Assembly (NCBI GenBank): GCA_029560585.1
Contig: JAKQKQ010000154.1
Span: forward strand, 1-64,000
Source: Verrucomicrobiota bacterium
GTDB lineage: Bacteria; Verrucomicrobiota; Verrucomicrobiia; JADLBR01
Direction: 5' to 3'
DNA: 64,000 nucleotides
Shown: positions 17,221 to 27,210 of the stretch, one piece after another
Layout of the letters: each line of letters opens with the position of its first letter
How positions within the stretch are numbered: the stretch's first letter is position 1
Notes under the pieces: generated by a model
What the model was told of the DNA's origin: nothing
The model's input: only the letters and a program-made list of their open reading frames with translations
Databases searched by the model: none
Translations under genes and position numbers: made by a program

Positions 17221-18501
17221 CTACTGCTCGATTGCGAGGAGGCGGAGGAATCCTTTGGGCTGGGAGCCGACGAAGACCGTGAAGGTATTGGTCGTGCCGG
17301 TCCCGGAGTTGGTGACGGCGGCCCAATTGATCAGGTTGGTGGAGGACTCTGCCCCGTAGGTGATGCCGCTGACGCCGTTCGGTTCGGGGAATTCGATGGT
17401 CAGGTTGCCACCGCTGACGGTGCATTTCGGGAGCTGCCCGGCGTTGCACTGGAGGGGGTGCAAGCCGAAGGCGAACTCGATGAGGTTCGGGATGCCGTCC
17501 TGTTCGGGGTCGGCGGTGTTGGCGGCATTGCCGGTGTCCTCGGTCGTACCGAAGTACTGGAAGCGCCACGATTCCAGCGCGGTGGGCTGCTGGATCTTCA
17601 CCACGGTCGTGTCGTTCGTGGAGTTGTAGGTGACCCGGATCCGGTCGTTGCCGGCCGAGTGGTAGATGAGGCCTGCTGAGATTGCCTGCTGGATGACGGT
17701 GGTTACGTTGCTGAACACGTTCCAGACACCGCCCTCGAAGTCCACCGTGCGGCCGGGGCAGAAATTGATGGGGGGAGCATTAGTGTTGGGGTTACCGATG
17801 ATGTTTAGGACGCCGTTGCTCATCGTCATGATACCCCAGTTGGGGGGGCCATTGTTGGTCCGCCCAAGAAGCAAGAATTCGACCGTCACTTGGGCGGTGC
17901 CCCCGATGTGGATCTGTGCGTTCCCTTCGCCCATCCTGAGATAACCGCTGGTACCAGCAGGGCTGGGGTCGGTCTCGGCGAGGATAAACTCGCCGCCGGT
18001 GATGATCACCGTTCCCGTGGCACCAGGCGAGGTCGCGGCGGTCAGGCGGTCGCCGCGGAATGTGCCGCCGCTCATGGCGAAGGTGCCCACCATATTCGTG
18101 CTCTCCGCGATCGTTGTGAAGTTACTGGGGAACTCGACGAGGCCGCCGGTCAGGGTGAAGAGGCCCGTTGATCCGAATACCTGGCCCACATAAAGGACAT
18201 CGCCGAAAGTATTTGTGCCTTCAGAGACCAGCAGTTCGCCCATCTTCCCGGCCTGGGTGCCAGTGCGAACGCCGCCGGAGAACTTCACTGACGAATGGAG
18301 GGTGGTGGAGATCACCGCCCTGTTGGCGCCCGCGAGATTGACGTTGAAAGCGTTCCCCTGAAAAGTGGTGGGGACAGGGAACCAATTGCTGAAGCTGCCA
18401 AAGTTGTTATCGCCGAGGCTGTTTGACCAGTTGCAGGTGATTGCCGAGCCGATTGGAGCGAGGGCCATCGCCAGCGCTGCAACGAGCAGAGTCTTCTTCA
18501 T
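17221..18501 (-). CDS. secreted beta-helix-like protein with verrucomicrobial C-terminus
   Basis: 426 aa with a clear signal peptide (MKKTLLVAALAMALAPIGSA). Residues ~20-300 contain repeating Gly/Thr/Asn-rich strands (TLTGGLVEF, AMSGGTFRG, IITGGEFIL, MSNGVLNII), as in autotransporter-associated beta-strand repeats. The C-terminal ~110 residues include DPEQDGIPNLIEFAFGLHP, the calcium-binding-like D-x-x-x-DG-x-x-N-x-x-E motif common at the ends of verrucomicrobial secreted proteins, and SSTNLINWAAVT. A similar SSTNLVDWTQV occurs in the protein at 44253-47678. No catalytic motif is seen. Probable role: extracellular structural or adhesive protein. Confidence 0.75.
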   Translation of the reverse strand: MKKTLLVAALAMALAPIGSAITCNWSNSLGDNNFGSFSNWFPVPTTFQGNAFNVNLAGANRAVISTTLHSSVKFSGGVRTGTQAGKMGELLVSEGTNTFGDVLYVGQVFGSTGLFTLTGGLVEFPSNFTTIAESTNMVGTFAMSGGTFRGDRLTAATSPGATGTVIITGGEFILAETDPSPAGTSGYLRMGEGNAQIHIGGTAQVTVEFLLLGRTNNGPPNWGIMTMSNGVLNIIGNPNTNAPPINFCPGRTVDFEGGVWNVFSNVTTVIQQAISAGLIYHSAGNDRIRVTYNSTNDTTVVKIQQPTALESWRFQYFGTTEDTGNAANTADPEQDGIPNLIEFAFGLHPLQCNAGQLPKCTVSGGNLTIEFPEPNGVSGITYGAESSTNLINWAAVTNSGTGTTNTFTVFVGSQPKGFLRLLAIEQ

Positions 18502-18600
18502 GGTGTCTTTCCTTCTCCCTTTGGTTTCTAGCGGCGGATCGAGAAATTCGCTTTCGACGGCTCCTTCCGGACGATGACCCCAGCCTGAACCCGGCCGCCC

Positions 18601-19908
18601 ATGTCTAAGTGTAGCAGTGGCGCGGCCGAAGTCCAGTCGCCGCCGAGCATCTGTGAAAGACCTGGTGGGGCAATTCTTGGGCAGGCGACAGAGGGGGAAC
18701 TGACGCTGGTCCGACGGGAATTTTTCGGCCGCGGGATGGCGCTGCTGGGTGGGGCGACTTTGCTCGGCGCGGCCGGACGCGCCTTCGGCCTCACCCCGGC
18801 GAAGGGGTCCAGCATCTCACCTGGAGGAGATGCGGGGCGACCCTCCACGACGAGCGAGGCCGCTGATGGAGAATCGCCCGGTCGATGGTCCATGACGAGG
18901 GCCAGTCGGTGGTACGTCGGCCAACCGTGGCCGGTCGGATGCAATTACGTCACGTCCAGCGCGATCAATCAGATCGAGATGTGGCAAGAGGAATCCTTCG
19001 ACCCGAAGACGATCGATCGGGAGCTTGGCTGGGCCGAGGCTCTCGGATTCAATACGGCGCGCGTCTTCTTGCGCGACCTCGTGTGGGAGGCCGATCCCGC
19101 CGGCCTCAAGAGGCGCCTCGGCGCATTTCTCGATATCTGTCAGCGGCGCCACATGCGCGCGATCGTCACATTCTTCACGAATGGGTGCTACGGGTTCGCG
19201 GGAGAACCCCGACTTGGGAAGCAGCCCGATCCGGTGCCGGGGGTTCACAACTCGGGCTGGGTGCAGAGCCCAGGGGCCGCCGACGTGAACGATCCCGCGA
19301 AGTGGGGCCGCCTCGAGAGATACGTCAGGGACGTGATGGGGGCGTTCGGCCGGGACGAGCGCGTCCTGATGTGGTGCCTGTACAATGAGCCGGAGAATCC
19401 AACGAAGGGCGCGAGGAGCCTGCCCCTGTTGCGCAAGGTCTTTGAATGGGCCCGCGCGGAGGACCCCGCCCAGCCGCTGACCGCCCCCATCTGGGGATTG
19501 CCCGCTGGGCCGAGGACCTCCCTCGACATCGTCTGTTTCCTCGGGGAGAACTGTGACGTCATGACATTCCACTCGTATGGCAAGCCCAAGGATGTCGAGG
19601 CATTCATCAAATTGCTGAGGTCATTCGAGCGCCCCATCGTGTGCACGGAGTATATGGCCCGCCCCAAGGGCTCCACGTTTGAGGCGATATTACCCCTGCT
19701 GAAACGAGAGCGCGTCGGGGCCATCAGCTTCGGCCTCGTCGTGGGCAAGGGGAACTTCATCTACCCGTGGGGGAGCCAGAAGGATGCGCCGGAACCGAAA
19801 GTCTGGTTCCACGACATCTTGCGGCCGGACGGGACACCGCATGATCCACGCGAGGTCGAGTTGATCAAGAGGCTCACCGGACAATCGGCTTCTGGGAAGT
19901 CGGAATGA
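18601..19908 (+). CDS. exported GH5-like glycosidase (GH-A clan TIM barrel)
   Basis: 435 aa as drawn. The true start may lie within the first 35 codons, because a Tat-type signal (VRREFFGRGMALLGGATLLGAAGRAFG) begins only at residue 37 and no other ATG lies between. The barrel begins with a substrate-pocket segment (PVGCNYVTSSAINQIEMWQEE). It shows the expected clan GH-A carboxylates: Glu263 in Y-N-E-P-E as acid/base and Glu350 in V-C-T-E-Y as nucleophile, with His324 (FHSYG) on strand 6. Family members hydrolyse beta-glucans, mannans or xylans; the exact specificity cannot be read. It is flanked by a convergent, decayed GH28 gene. Confidence 0.82.
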   Translation: MSKCSSGAAEVQSPPSICERPGGAILGQATEGELTLVRREFFGRGMALLGGATLLGAAGRAFGLTPAKGSSISPGGDAGRPSTTSEAADGESPGRWSMTRASRWYVGQPWPVGCNYVTSSAINQIEMWQEESFDPKTIDRELGWAEALGFNTARVFLRDLVWEADPAGLKRRLGAFLDICQRRHMRAIVTFFTNGCYGFAGEPRLGKQPDPVPGVHNSGWVQSPGAADVNDPAKWGRLERYVRDVMGAFGRDERVLMWCLYNEPENPTKGARSLPLLRKVFEWARAEDPAQPLTAPIWGLPAGPRTSLDIVCFLGENCDVMTFHSYGKPKDVEAFIKLLRSFERPIVCTEYMARPKGSTFEAILPLLKRERVGAISFGLVVGKGNFIYPWGSQKDAPEPKVWFHDILRPDGTPHDPREVELIKRLTGQSASGKSE

Positions 19909-19979
19909 TCCGGTGCCGTGCCGCAAGAGGTGGCTCGGCAACGTGCGGGGCAAAATGACGCGTTTTTTCCAGAGCCCGG

Positions 19980-20110
19980 ATCGAGAACGCGCCGCATCAT
20001 TCATGTGGAAACTTCTGGTGGATCGCGGAGTGCCTAAAGGCACCACTACGAACATTCCCGCGGTGTTGGGAGCCCCGGGCCGTGGGGCAGACAATCCTGT
20101 CTGCCGCCAC
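19980..20110. repeat. palindromic repeat segment interrupting the GH28 gene
   Basis: It includes the near-perfect palindrome GGCAGACAATCCTGTCTGCC (20086-20105), a GCCCCGGGC stem, and GAGTGCCTAAAGGCACCACT. The segment starts exactly where the GH28 protein loses its similarity, so it probably arrived as an insertion or replacement. Confidence 0.65.
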
Positions 20111-20920
20111 CCGCGCAGGGCCGCCGACGCAGTCGTCGCCGGTGTAGAAGTGGCAGCGGTCTATCTTGATATTGTAGCAGGCGGACAGGTGAATGCCGTA
20201 GTGACCGGCGAGCACGGTGATATTCTCCGCGGTGATGCCCTGGCTGAAAAAGATGGCATGCGCCCAGTTCGCGCTGTTCTTCACGGTATAGCCCCGCAGG
20301 GTGATGCCCCGGCAGTTGTGCATGCCGATGCAATGCGGGCCCCGGTAATGTTCCTCCCCCGTTTCGTCATAGCAGTCGCTGCCATCGATGACCGAGCCCT
20401 CGTCGCCGATGATTGATATGTTCTCGGCGTCAATGGCCCGGATGAGCGCGTTGTTCCAGCGGCTTCCCACCGTCCGCATGAAATCGTTGTTCCGGTCGGG
20501 ATCGCTCGCCGGCCGCCAGAGCGCGGTGGTTATCCGCGCGGGGTCCAGCGGCTCGATCTTGTCGACGAGGTATTCTGCGTAATCCTCCGGATTCCGGCTG
20601 CCGCACAGCACCGCGCCTCGCAGAAGACGCAGCGTCACTCCCGATCGGAGCCGGAGGCCGCCCGTGCGGAATTTGCCCGCCGGGATCTGCACCTCTCCTC
20701 CGCCGTGGAGAAAACGGTCATCGATCGCCGCCTGGATCTTGCCGGTCTGGAGTTCGCCGTCGGGCACCGCGCCGAAGTCCGCTATGGAAACGGTGCGCCT
20801 CTCCGCCTTCGTCGGCGGAGGTGCCGCGCCGAATAGCGGTTTGGCCATTCCCACGGCAAAGATGTTGTTTGCAAAACCCAGGCATGTGACCGCCAGGGGC
20901 GTAAGGAGTGGATGGTGCAT
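19997..20920 (-). pseudogene. GH28 polygalacturonase-like, C-terminally truncated
   Basis: The ATG at 20920 opens a signal peptide (MHHPLLTPLAVTCLGFANNIFA). The following ~260 residues are GH28-like: VSIADFGAVPDGELQTGKIQAAID, a parallel beta-helix, and DRCHFYTGDDCVGGP with the conserved catalytic Asp pair. Immediately after that motif the reading enters repeat DNA (about 20110 downward) and ends at 308 residues. Intact family members are usually 400-500 residues and need the later G-H-G and R-x-K motifs, which are missing. Pectin breakdown was the likely ancestral job, and a PL22-like lyase occurs at 27.2 kb. Confidence 0.8.
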
Positions 20921-21148
20921 GCGATTCTGTCGGTGGTGTCCCGATCCACGGAAAGGAAACACCGTCAATGGGCAGAAGTCCATCATCCGCGCGCATCGAA
21001 GGGATCGGCCGACCCCGCTCCATGGAAGGGTGAGAAACTGCGGAAACGATGGTGCCCGATATGATGCCGCGCGCGAGCGGAGGGATGGGCCGCCGCATCC
21101 GATGAGGCTCGACGTGTTCGGCGGCGAGGGCATGCTGAAGGCCATCGG

Positions 21149-22525
<1,377 letters not shown>

Positions 22526-22674
22526 GACTCTGGCGGCCAAACGCCGGCGCGTCTGGCTGCGGGGCGCCTCGCGCCCGGCATGGTGCACCACGGTGCATGG
22601 GCAGATGCCGTCGTCGGCCCGGGGGATCGGCATTCTCACTCGACCTCCGGTGGGTCGTTTGTTACGGAGTGTCC

Positions 22675-23679
22675 ATGCATGTCAAGTGGGACGATGGGTG
22701 GCGGTTTCCCGCCCTGTTGAAACCGATCGCGTCGGCGCTCGCCGTGACGGTCGCCGCTACGGCGCTCGGGTCGGATGCGGGAAAGTTCACGCTCACCTGC
22801 CTTGAGATTCCGGACATCGGGCGCGGCGCGGGTCTCGCGCTGGTGCTCCAGACGCCCGGTGGGAAGACGTGGCTTTACGATACGGGCTCCGGCTACCGGG
22901 AGAAGGACGGCAGCTGGACCGGCAACCACAATTCCGGCCGCGATCTCATCGCGCCTTTCCTGAAGGAACGGGGCATCAAGGAACTCGATGGCGTGATCAT
23001 CAGCCACGCCCATCTCGACCACTTCGGCGGCCTCGTCTGGTTGGTGGACAACGTGGGGATCCGAAGGTTGATCGATTCTGGCTACAAGTTCGGCGGCAGC
23101 AGCACCCCCGATTACCAGTCCGAGCTGGGGATGTACGAGAATTTGCGCGAGGGATTTCAGCGGCGGGAGGGCGCGTATCGGGCGGTCCATGCCGGCGACA
23201 AGCTTGCGCTGGATGATTGCCTTGATGTCGAGGTGCTCGCACCGCCTAAAGAGTTCTTTGCCGAGCTGCACCCGGAAAAGCGCCCGAAGAATGACCCGGC
23301 GGCCCACTATCAGCTCAACGCCAACGCGCTCATCCTGCGCATCACCCATGGCAGAATCGTTTTCCTCCTCGGCGGCGACATCGAGCTGCAGGACCAGGTA
23401 GAGCACCTGCTGCCGAGCGTGCCGCGGGAGAAACTGAAATGCCATGCGCTCATCGCACCCGGCCACGGCCTGCACTCCGCGCCCGAGTTCGCGGAAGCGG
23501 CACGACCCGAGGTCACCGTCGCCAGCATCTTCGGCCGATGGGGCAAGGGCTGCACCGCACGGCGGGTGTATGCCGCCGTCGGTTCAAAGGTCTACGTCAC
23601 CGGGCTTCACGGAAACGTCCGCATCGAATCGGATGGCGCCAGCTATCGCGTCGAAACGCAGCGCGAGTCGAAGGACTGA
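22675..23679 (+). CDS. exported metallo-beta-lactamase-fold hydrolase (ComEC-like)
   Basis: 334 aa from the ATG at 22675, with GGAG five bases upstream. The N-terminal hydrophobic stretch (LLKPIASALAVTVAATALGSDA) suggests export. The metal site is complete: His111-x-His113-x-Asp115-His116 in ISHAHLDHFGG, preceded by the YDTGSG strand and followed by LLGGDIE and a late APGHG. The order resembles the soluble ComEC/Rec2-type domain rather than beta-lactamases. It is probably a zinc or di-metal phosphodiesterase or nuclease in the periplasm; the substrate is not deducible. Confidence 0.82.
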   Translation: MHVKWDDGWRFPALLKPIASALAVTVAATALGSDAGKFTLTCLEIPDIGRGAGLALVLQTPGGKTWLYDTGSGYREKDGSWTGNHNSGRDLIAPFLKERGIKELDGVIISHAHLDHFGGLVWLVDNVGIRRLIDSGYKFGGSSTPDYQSELGMYENLREGFQRREGAYRAVHAGDKLALDDCLDVEVLAPPKEFFAELHPEKRPKNDPAAHYQLNANALILRITHGRIVFLLGGDIELQDQVEHLLPSVPREKLKCHALIAPGHGLHSAPEFAEAARPEVTVASIFGRWGKGCTARRVYAAVGSKVYVTGLHGNVRIESDGASYRVETQRESKD

Positions 23680-23905
23680 TCCCGGACGCGAGGCAAGTCG
23701 CGCGTTTCCTTCGTTCGGCATTCAGTTCTGGGTGCGAACAGGCGTGCCTTGGGGCGTCAGGGTCAGTCTTCGGAGCGATGTCGCCACCGGGGATGTCAGG
23801 AAAGCGACGAGAATGCGCCCCGCGTCATCCCTGCCATCCGCGGTTCCACACTGCCATTGCGCCACGCACTTGCGTCCACTTGGCCGCTTGGGCATGTCAA
23901 GGTGC

Positions 23906-23934
23906 TTGACTGGTGGGGGCCCAAAGCGTATGCG
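23906..23934 (+). promoter_or_regulatory. weak candidate sigma70-type promoter
   Basis: TTGACT at 23906-23911 and TATGCG at 23929-23934 with a 17-base spacer, 43 bases before the next start. Only half of the -10 positions fit, and no experimental support is implied. Confidence 0.25.
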
Positions 23935-23976
23935 CCAGATATTCGGGTGGATGGCCCGATAAGGGAGGTGCGTGCC

Positions 23977-24912
23977 ATGGCTCAAGCGTTGCATGGAAGG
24001 AAAGTGAAGGCGACGTGGGGGGGTGTGCGTGTCGGGACGGCGGTGGCGATGTTCACACTGTGTGGGGCGGGGGCGCTGGGGCAGGAGAACTCGGCGCAGA
24101 TCACCGACGCACAAGCGATAGAGACCGCCCGCAAGCTCAAGGATGAAATTGTGCAAAAACTCAGCGTCAAGCTGGTGACCGAGGAATCCGAGCACTTCAT
24201 GGTTCACAGCGACGCCCCGGCATCGGAAATACGGGCCGTGTTGAAGGATGGCGAGGCGGTGTACAAGAAACTCGACAAGAAGGTCGGTGGCCTGTTTCCG
24301 ATCGACGCCGAAACAAAGCCATGGAAGGGAAAATACGTTGTCCTGTTGTTCAAGAACAGGCAGGAGTACACGGATTATTGGTACAAGATGCGCGGATCGA
24401 GTGGTGCGTTGGCGGGATCTCAGGGCACGCGCTTTGCTCCGGGGATCAGGGGATACGTTGCCAACGCCACGCCGGGTCGAGAGTCGGACGAATCCGGCGA
24501 TTTGTACTTCTATCTATCGGGCCTGCTTTTGAGCGGGTACGCGAAAGACACGCGTCTCCCCGCCTGGGTCGAAATGGGGTTTGTGATGTACACTTGTGAT
24601 GTCCTGGCGCGAGAGCACCAGGACGCGGAGCGGGCGCGGCGACGTGTCAAAACCATCATCAGCCAGGGCGGACAGCGAACTTTTCAGGCCATTCGAGACA
24701 CGGCGAGTTGGCCTCACACCGATATGGATGGGCGCAGACTGTGTTTTAGTCTGGTGGACTTCATGATGTCTAAGAACCAGGAGAATTTTGTTCGTTTCGT
24801 GGACTCCCTGAAGTCGGGCACCTCCCTCGATGATGTCATCCGAAACATCTTCGGTGTGGATGCCGCGCAATTTGAGAAGGACTGGCTCGCCTATATCGTG
24901 AAGAAATACTAG
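23977..24912 (+). CDS. peptidase MA-like (DUF1570-type) protein without HExxH
   Basis: 311 aa. The start at 23977 is supported by GGGAGGTG seven bases upstream and by a following signal-peptide-like stretch (VGTAVAMFTLCGAGALGQ). The body resembles the gluzincin-type peptidase MA/DUF1570 family: FMVHSDAPASEIRAVLKDGEAVYKKLDKKVGGLF, then YVVLLFKNRQEYTDY, then LPAWVEMGFVMYTCD (the family's P-x-W-x-x-E-G segment). Where active members carry HExxH, this protein reads YLSGLLLSGY, so the metalloprotease site is lost. It may be a pseudoenzyme with a binding role. Confidence 0.62.
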   Translation: MAQALHGRKVKATWGGVRVGTAVAMFTLCGAGALGQENSAQITDAQAIETARKLKDEIVQKLSVKLVTEESEHFMVHSDAPASEIRAVLKDGEAVYKKLDKKVGGLFPIDAETKPWKGKYVVLLFKNRQEYTDYWYKMRGSSGALAGSQGTRFAPGIRGYVANATPGRESDESGDLYFYLSGLLLSGYAKDTRLPAWVEMGFVMYTCDVLAREHQDAERARRRVKTIISQGGQRTFQAIRDTASWPHTDMDGRRLCFSLVDFMMSKNQENFVRFVDSLKSGTSLDDVIRNIFGVDAAQFEKDWLAYIVKKY

Positions 24913-25351
24913 GCGTTCTAAACGGGATGGCCTGGGGCTCCGGTGGACCGGGTGGCAGTGGCTTTGATTTGTATGGTGTCCTGGTTCGAAAGGGCACGTG
25001 GCCGGAGGGGTTAGCCGCAGAGGGTGCCGATGTGCCCAGATCGCAAACCGTTGGGAATACGTGAACTCCAGTGGTCCGACCCCAAGTGCGGCGATTTCGG
25101 TGTCTGGGGCAGGCCTGATGTTTGCAGACGGTTCGTGTAAAACGCCGCACCTGAGCAGCCTTGCGTGCGAGCGTCGTCCGATTAGCCGGATGAATGCTGA
25201 ATACACGACCGAGACTGTCTCAAGACAGGCGACGGAATTCGATGGGTGCCCCAAAAACGGACTTTTTTTGTTGACGGTAGTTCCTATTATCTACATAGAC
25301 CCGATTTGATTCGCGTAAGAAATCGAAATAGTCGATTTGGATTCGTGGCAT
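24913..25351. other. intergenic region, no feature recognised until its AT-rich end
   Basis: The first ~340 bases show nothing recognisable. The last ~90 bases turn AT-rich and contain a promoter-like patch (see 25271-25297). Confidence 0.5.
25271..25297 (+). promoter_or_regulatory. candidate promoter for the autotransporter gene
   Basis: TTGACG at 25271-25276 and TACATA at 25292-25297 with a short 15-base spacer, in the most AT-rich part of the gap, 54 bases before the start codon. Weak match. Confidence 0.3.
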
Positions 25352-27109
25352 ATGAGCAAGATCAGAGTTTTGTCGTGGGTGGCGGGTGTGGTGGCGCTGA
25401 GCAATGCCGCCAGTGGCCAGGTCACGGTACTGACATTTGAAGGACTAAAGGACTTGGAGTCCATCGGAGAGTACTACAACGGCGGGTTTGGCGGCAGCGG
25501 CTCGGGTCCTGGACCGGACTACAATATCAGTTTCAGTTCGGACGCTCTTGCGATCATTGATAGCGATGCGGGCGGGACTGGAAACTTTGGTGGCGAGCCC
25601 TCGCCGAGCACCATCGCGTTCTTCCTGACGGGGACGGCGATCATGAACGTGCCGGCTGGCTTCGACACCGGATTCTCGTTCTATTACAGCGCTGTCAATA
25701 ACCCCGGCTACGTCAACGTCTATTCCGGCCCGAACGGAACGGGCACTCTCCTCACGAGCCTGCTGTTGCCCATCACCGCATCCGATGGCGGCGATCCGAC
25801 TGGGAACTTCAGTCCCCTGTTTGCGCTCGGCGTCCAGTTCAACGGGATCGCGCAGTCGGTCGATTTCGGTGGCACCGTGAACCAGATTGGTTTTGACAAC
25901 ATCACCCTGGGATCGGCCACCCCGGTATTTCTGGATTTTGTAGCGATCCTGGTCGACCTCCGGGCGATCGATTCGGCGATAACACGCGGGCTACCGATGG
26001 CGATGGCGCAGCGGGAGCTGGCCGTGGGCATGGCCAAGACGGCGACCCGCGACCTGAACGGACGGCTCTATCGGCTGCGCGCCAACGCCGGCCGGGAACC
26101 GGTGGGGCTCACATGGAACATCGCTGCGGCAGCCCAGAACATGGCGGGGACCAGGGACTTTGACCCCAAGGCGGTGCAGGACAGCAAGGTGGTGGTCGAC
26201 AATAAGGCCGTCGTGCAGCCCGATACCGCGCCGCTGAATTCGGACCGCTGGAGCGTTTTCGCCGCCGGTGATTTTCGCAACATCGAGACCGACCAGCAGG
26301 GCGATCTGGAGGGATTTGATTCCGACACCTTCGGGGCCACCGTCGGCATCGAGTTCCGCGCCACCGACCATCTCGTCTTTGGTCTGGGCTCGGCCTACCT
26401 GGAGAACCAGACCCACATCAGCGGCGGGGTGGGCGACGCGGATCTGTGCGGTCACACGATCTCGCCCTACGTGTCGTTCGTCCAGGGCAGCTTCTATGCC
26501 GATCTCCTCTACAACTTCGCTCTCTTCGATCACGACATCCGGCGCGAGACGGGCTATGAGGGAACGGCGTACGGGGATCCGGAGAGCTACAACCACAGTG
26601 TCGAGTTCAACATGGGCTACAACTTCGTCTTCGACAGGCTGGTGACCGGACCTTTCGTGGCCGTCGAGTACCTCAACGGCGAACTGGAGGGCTACACGGA
26701 GACGGAAGGCGGCGAGGCCAACCTCGTGGTGGACGCGCAAACCTACGAATCCCTGGTGACCCGCCTGGGCTGGCAGGCCTCCTATCACTTCAACACCCCC
26801 CTCGGGGCGGTGGTCCCGCAGGTCCGCATCGGCTGGGAGCGGGAGAATCTCGACGACAGCGAAGACGTGACCGTCGCCCTGGAGCATTCGCCCGTGACGA
26901 TCTACACCGGCAACGGCGTCAGCACCGGTCCCGGTTTCCGCACCTCGGCGCCCACCGCAGGTTTCCAGGAGGACTACATGTGCGTGGGTGCCGGCGTGAT
27001 GGTCGGCATCACCGACTCAGTCAGGCTGCTTCTCGACTACGAGGGGCAGTTTTTCCGTGAGAACTACAACTCACACATAGCTTCGGTCAGGCTCTCGATG
27101 GCCTTTTGA
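25352..27109 (+). CDS. autotransporter with a PEP-CTERM-like lectin passenger
   Basis: 585 aa from the ATG at 25352 (signal peptide KIRVLSWVAGVVALSNAASG). Residues ~25-200 form a beta-sandwich-like passenger: TVLTFEGLKDLESIGEYYNGGFGGSG ... GFDTGFSFYYSA ... NQIGFDNITLGSATP. The F-D-N-I-T-x-G strand followed by P normally precedes the PEP-CTERM anchor, but here no anchor follows. Instead, residues ~300-585 are an autotransporter beta-barrel (SVFAAGDFRNIET, ATVGIEFRATDHLVFGLGSAY, alternating aromatic strands), ending in the terminal Phe of SMAF needed for outer-membrane assembly. It implies a diderm envelope and self-secretion of the passenger. Confidence 0.82.
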   Translation: MSKIRVLSWVAGVVALSNAASGQVTVLTFEGLKDLESIGEYYNGGFGGSGSGPGPDYNISFSSDALAIIDSDAGGTGNFGGEPSPSTIAFFLTGTAIMNVPAGFDTGFSFYYSAVNNPGYVNVYSGPNGTGTLLTSLLLPITASDGGDPTGNFSPLFALGVQFNGIAQSVDFGGTVNQIGFDNITLGSATPVFLDFVAILVDLRAIDSAITRGLPMAMAQRELAVGMAKTATRDLNGRLYRLRANAGREPVGLTWNIAAAAQNMAGTRDFDPKAVQDSKVVVDNKAVVQPDTAPLNSDRWSVFAAGDFRNIETDQQGDLEGFDSDTFGATVGIEFRATDHLVFGLGSAYLENQTHISGGVGDADLCGHTISPYVSFVQGSFYADLLYNFALFDHDIRRETGYEGTAYGDPESYNHSVEFNMGYNFVFDRLVTGPFVAVEYLNGELEGYTETEGGEANLVVDAQTYESLVTRLGWQASYHFNTPLGAVVPQVRIGWERENLDDSEDVTVALEHSPVTIYTGNGVSTGPGFRTSAPTAGFQEDYMCVGAGVMVGITDSVRLLLDYEGQFFRENYNSHIASVRLSMAF

Positions 27110-27210
27110 TCCTGTCTGCCGAGCCTGCCTGCGATGTCCGAAGCTGCGGGCGCCACCGGAGGTGGGAATCGGTTTGCTGTAGAAACGGATGCGCCCATCG
27201 GCCAGCCGCA

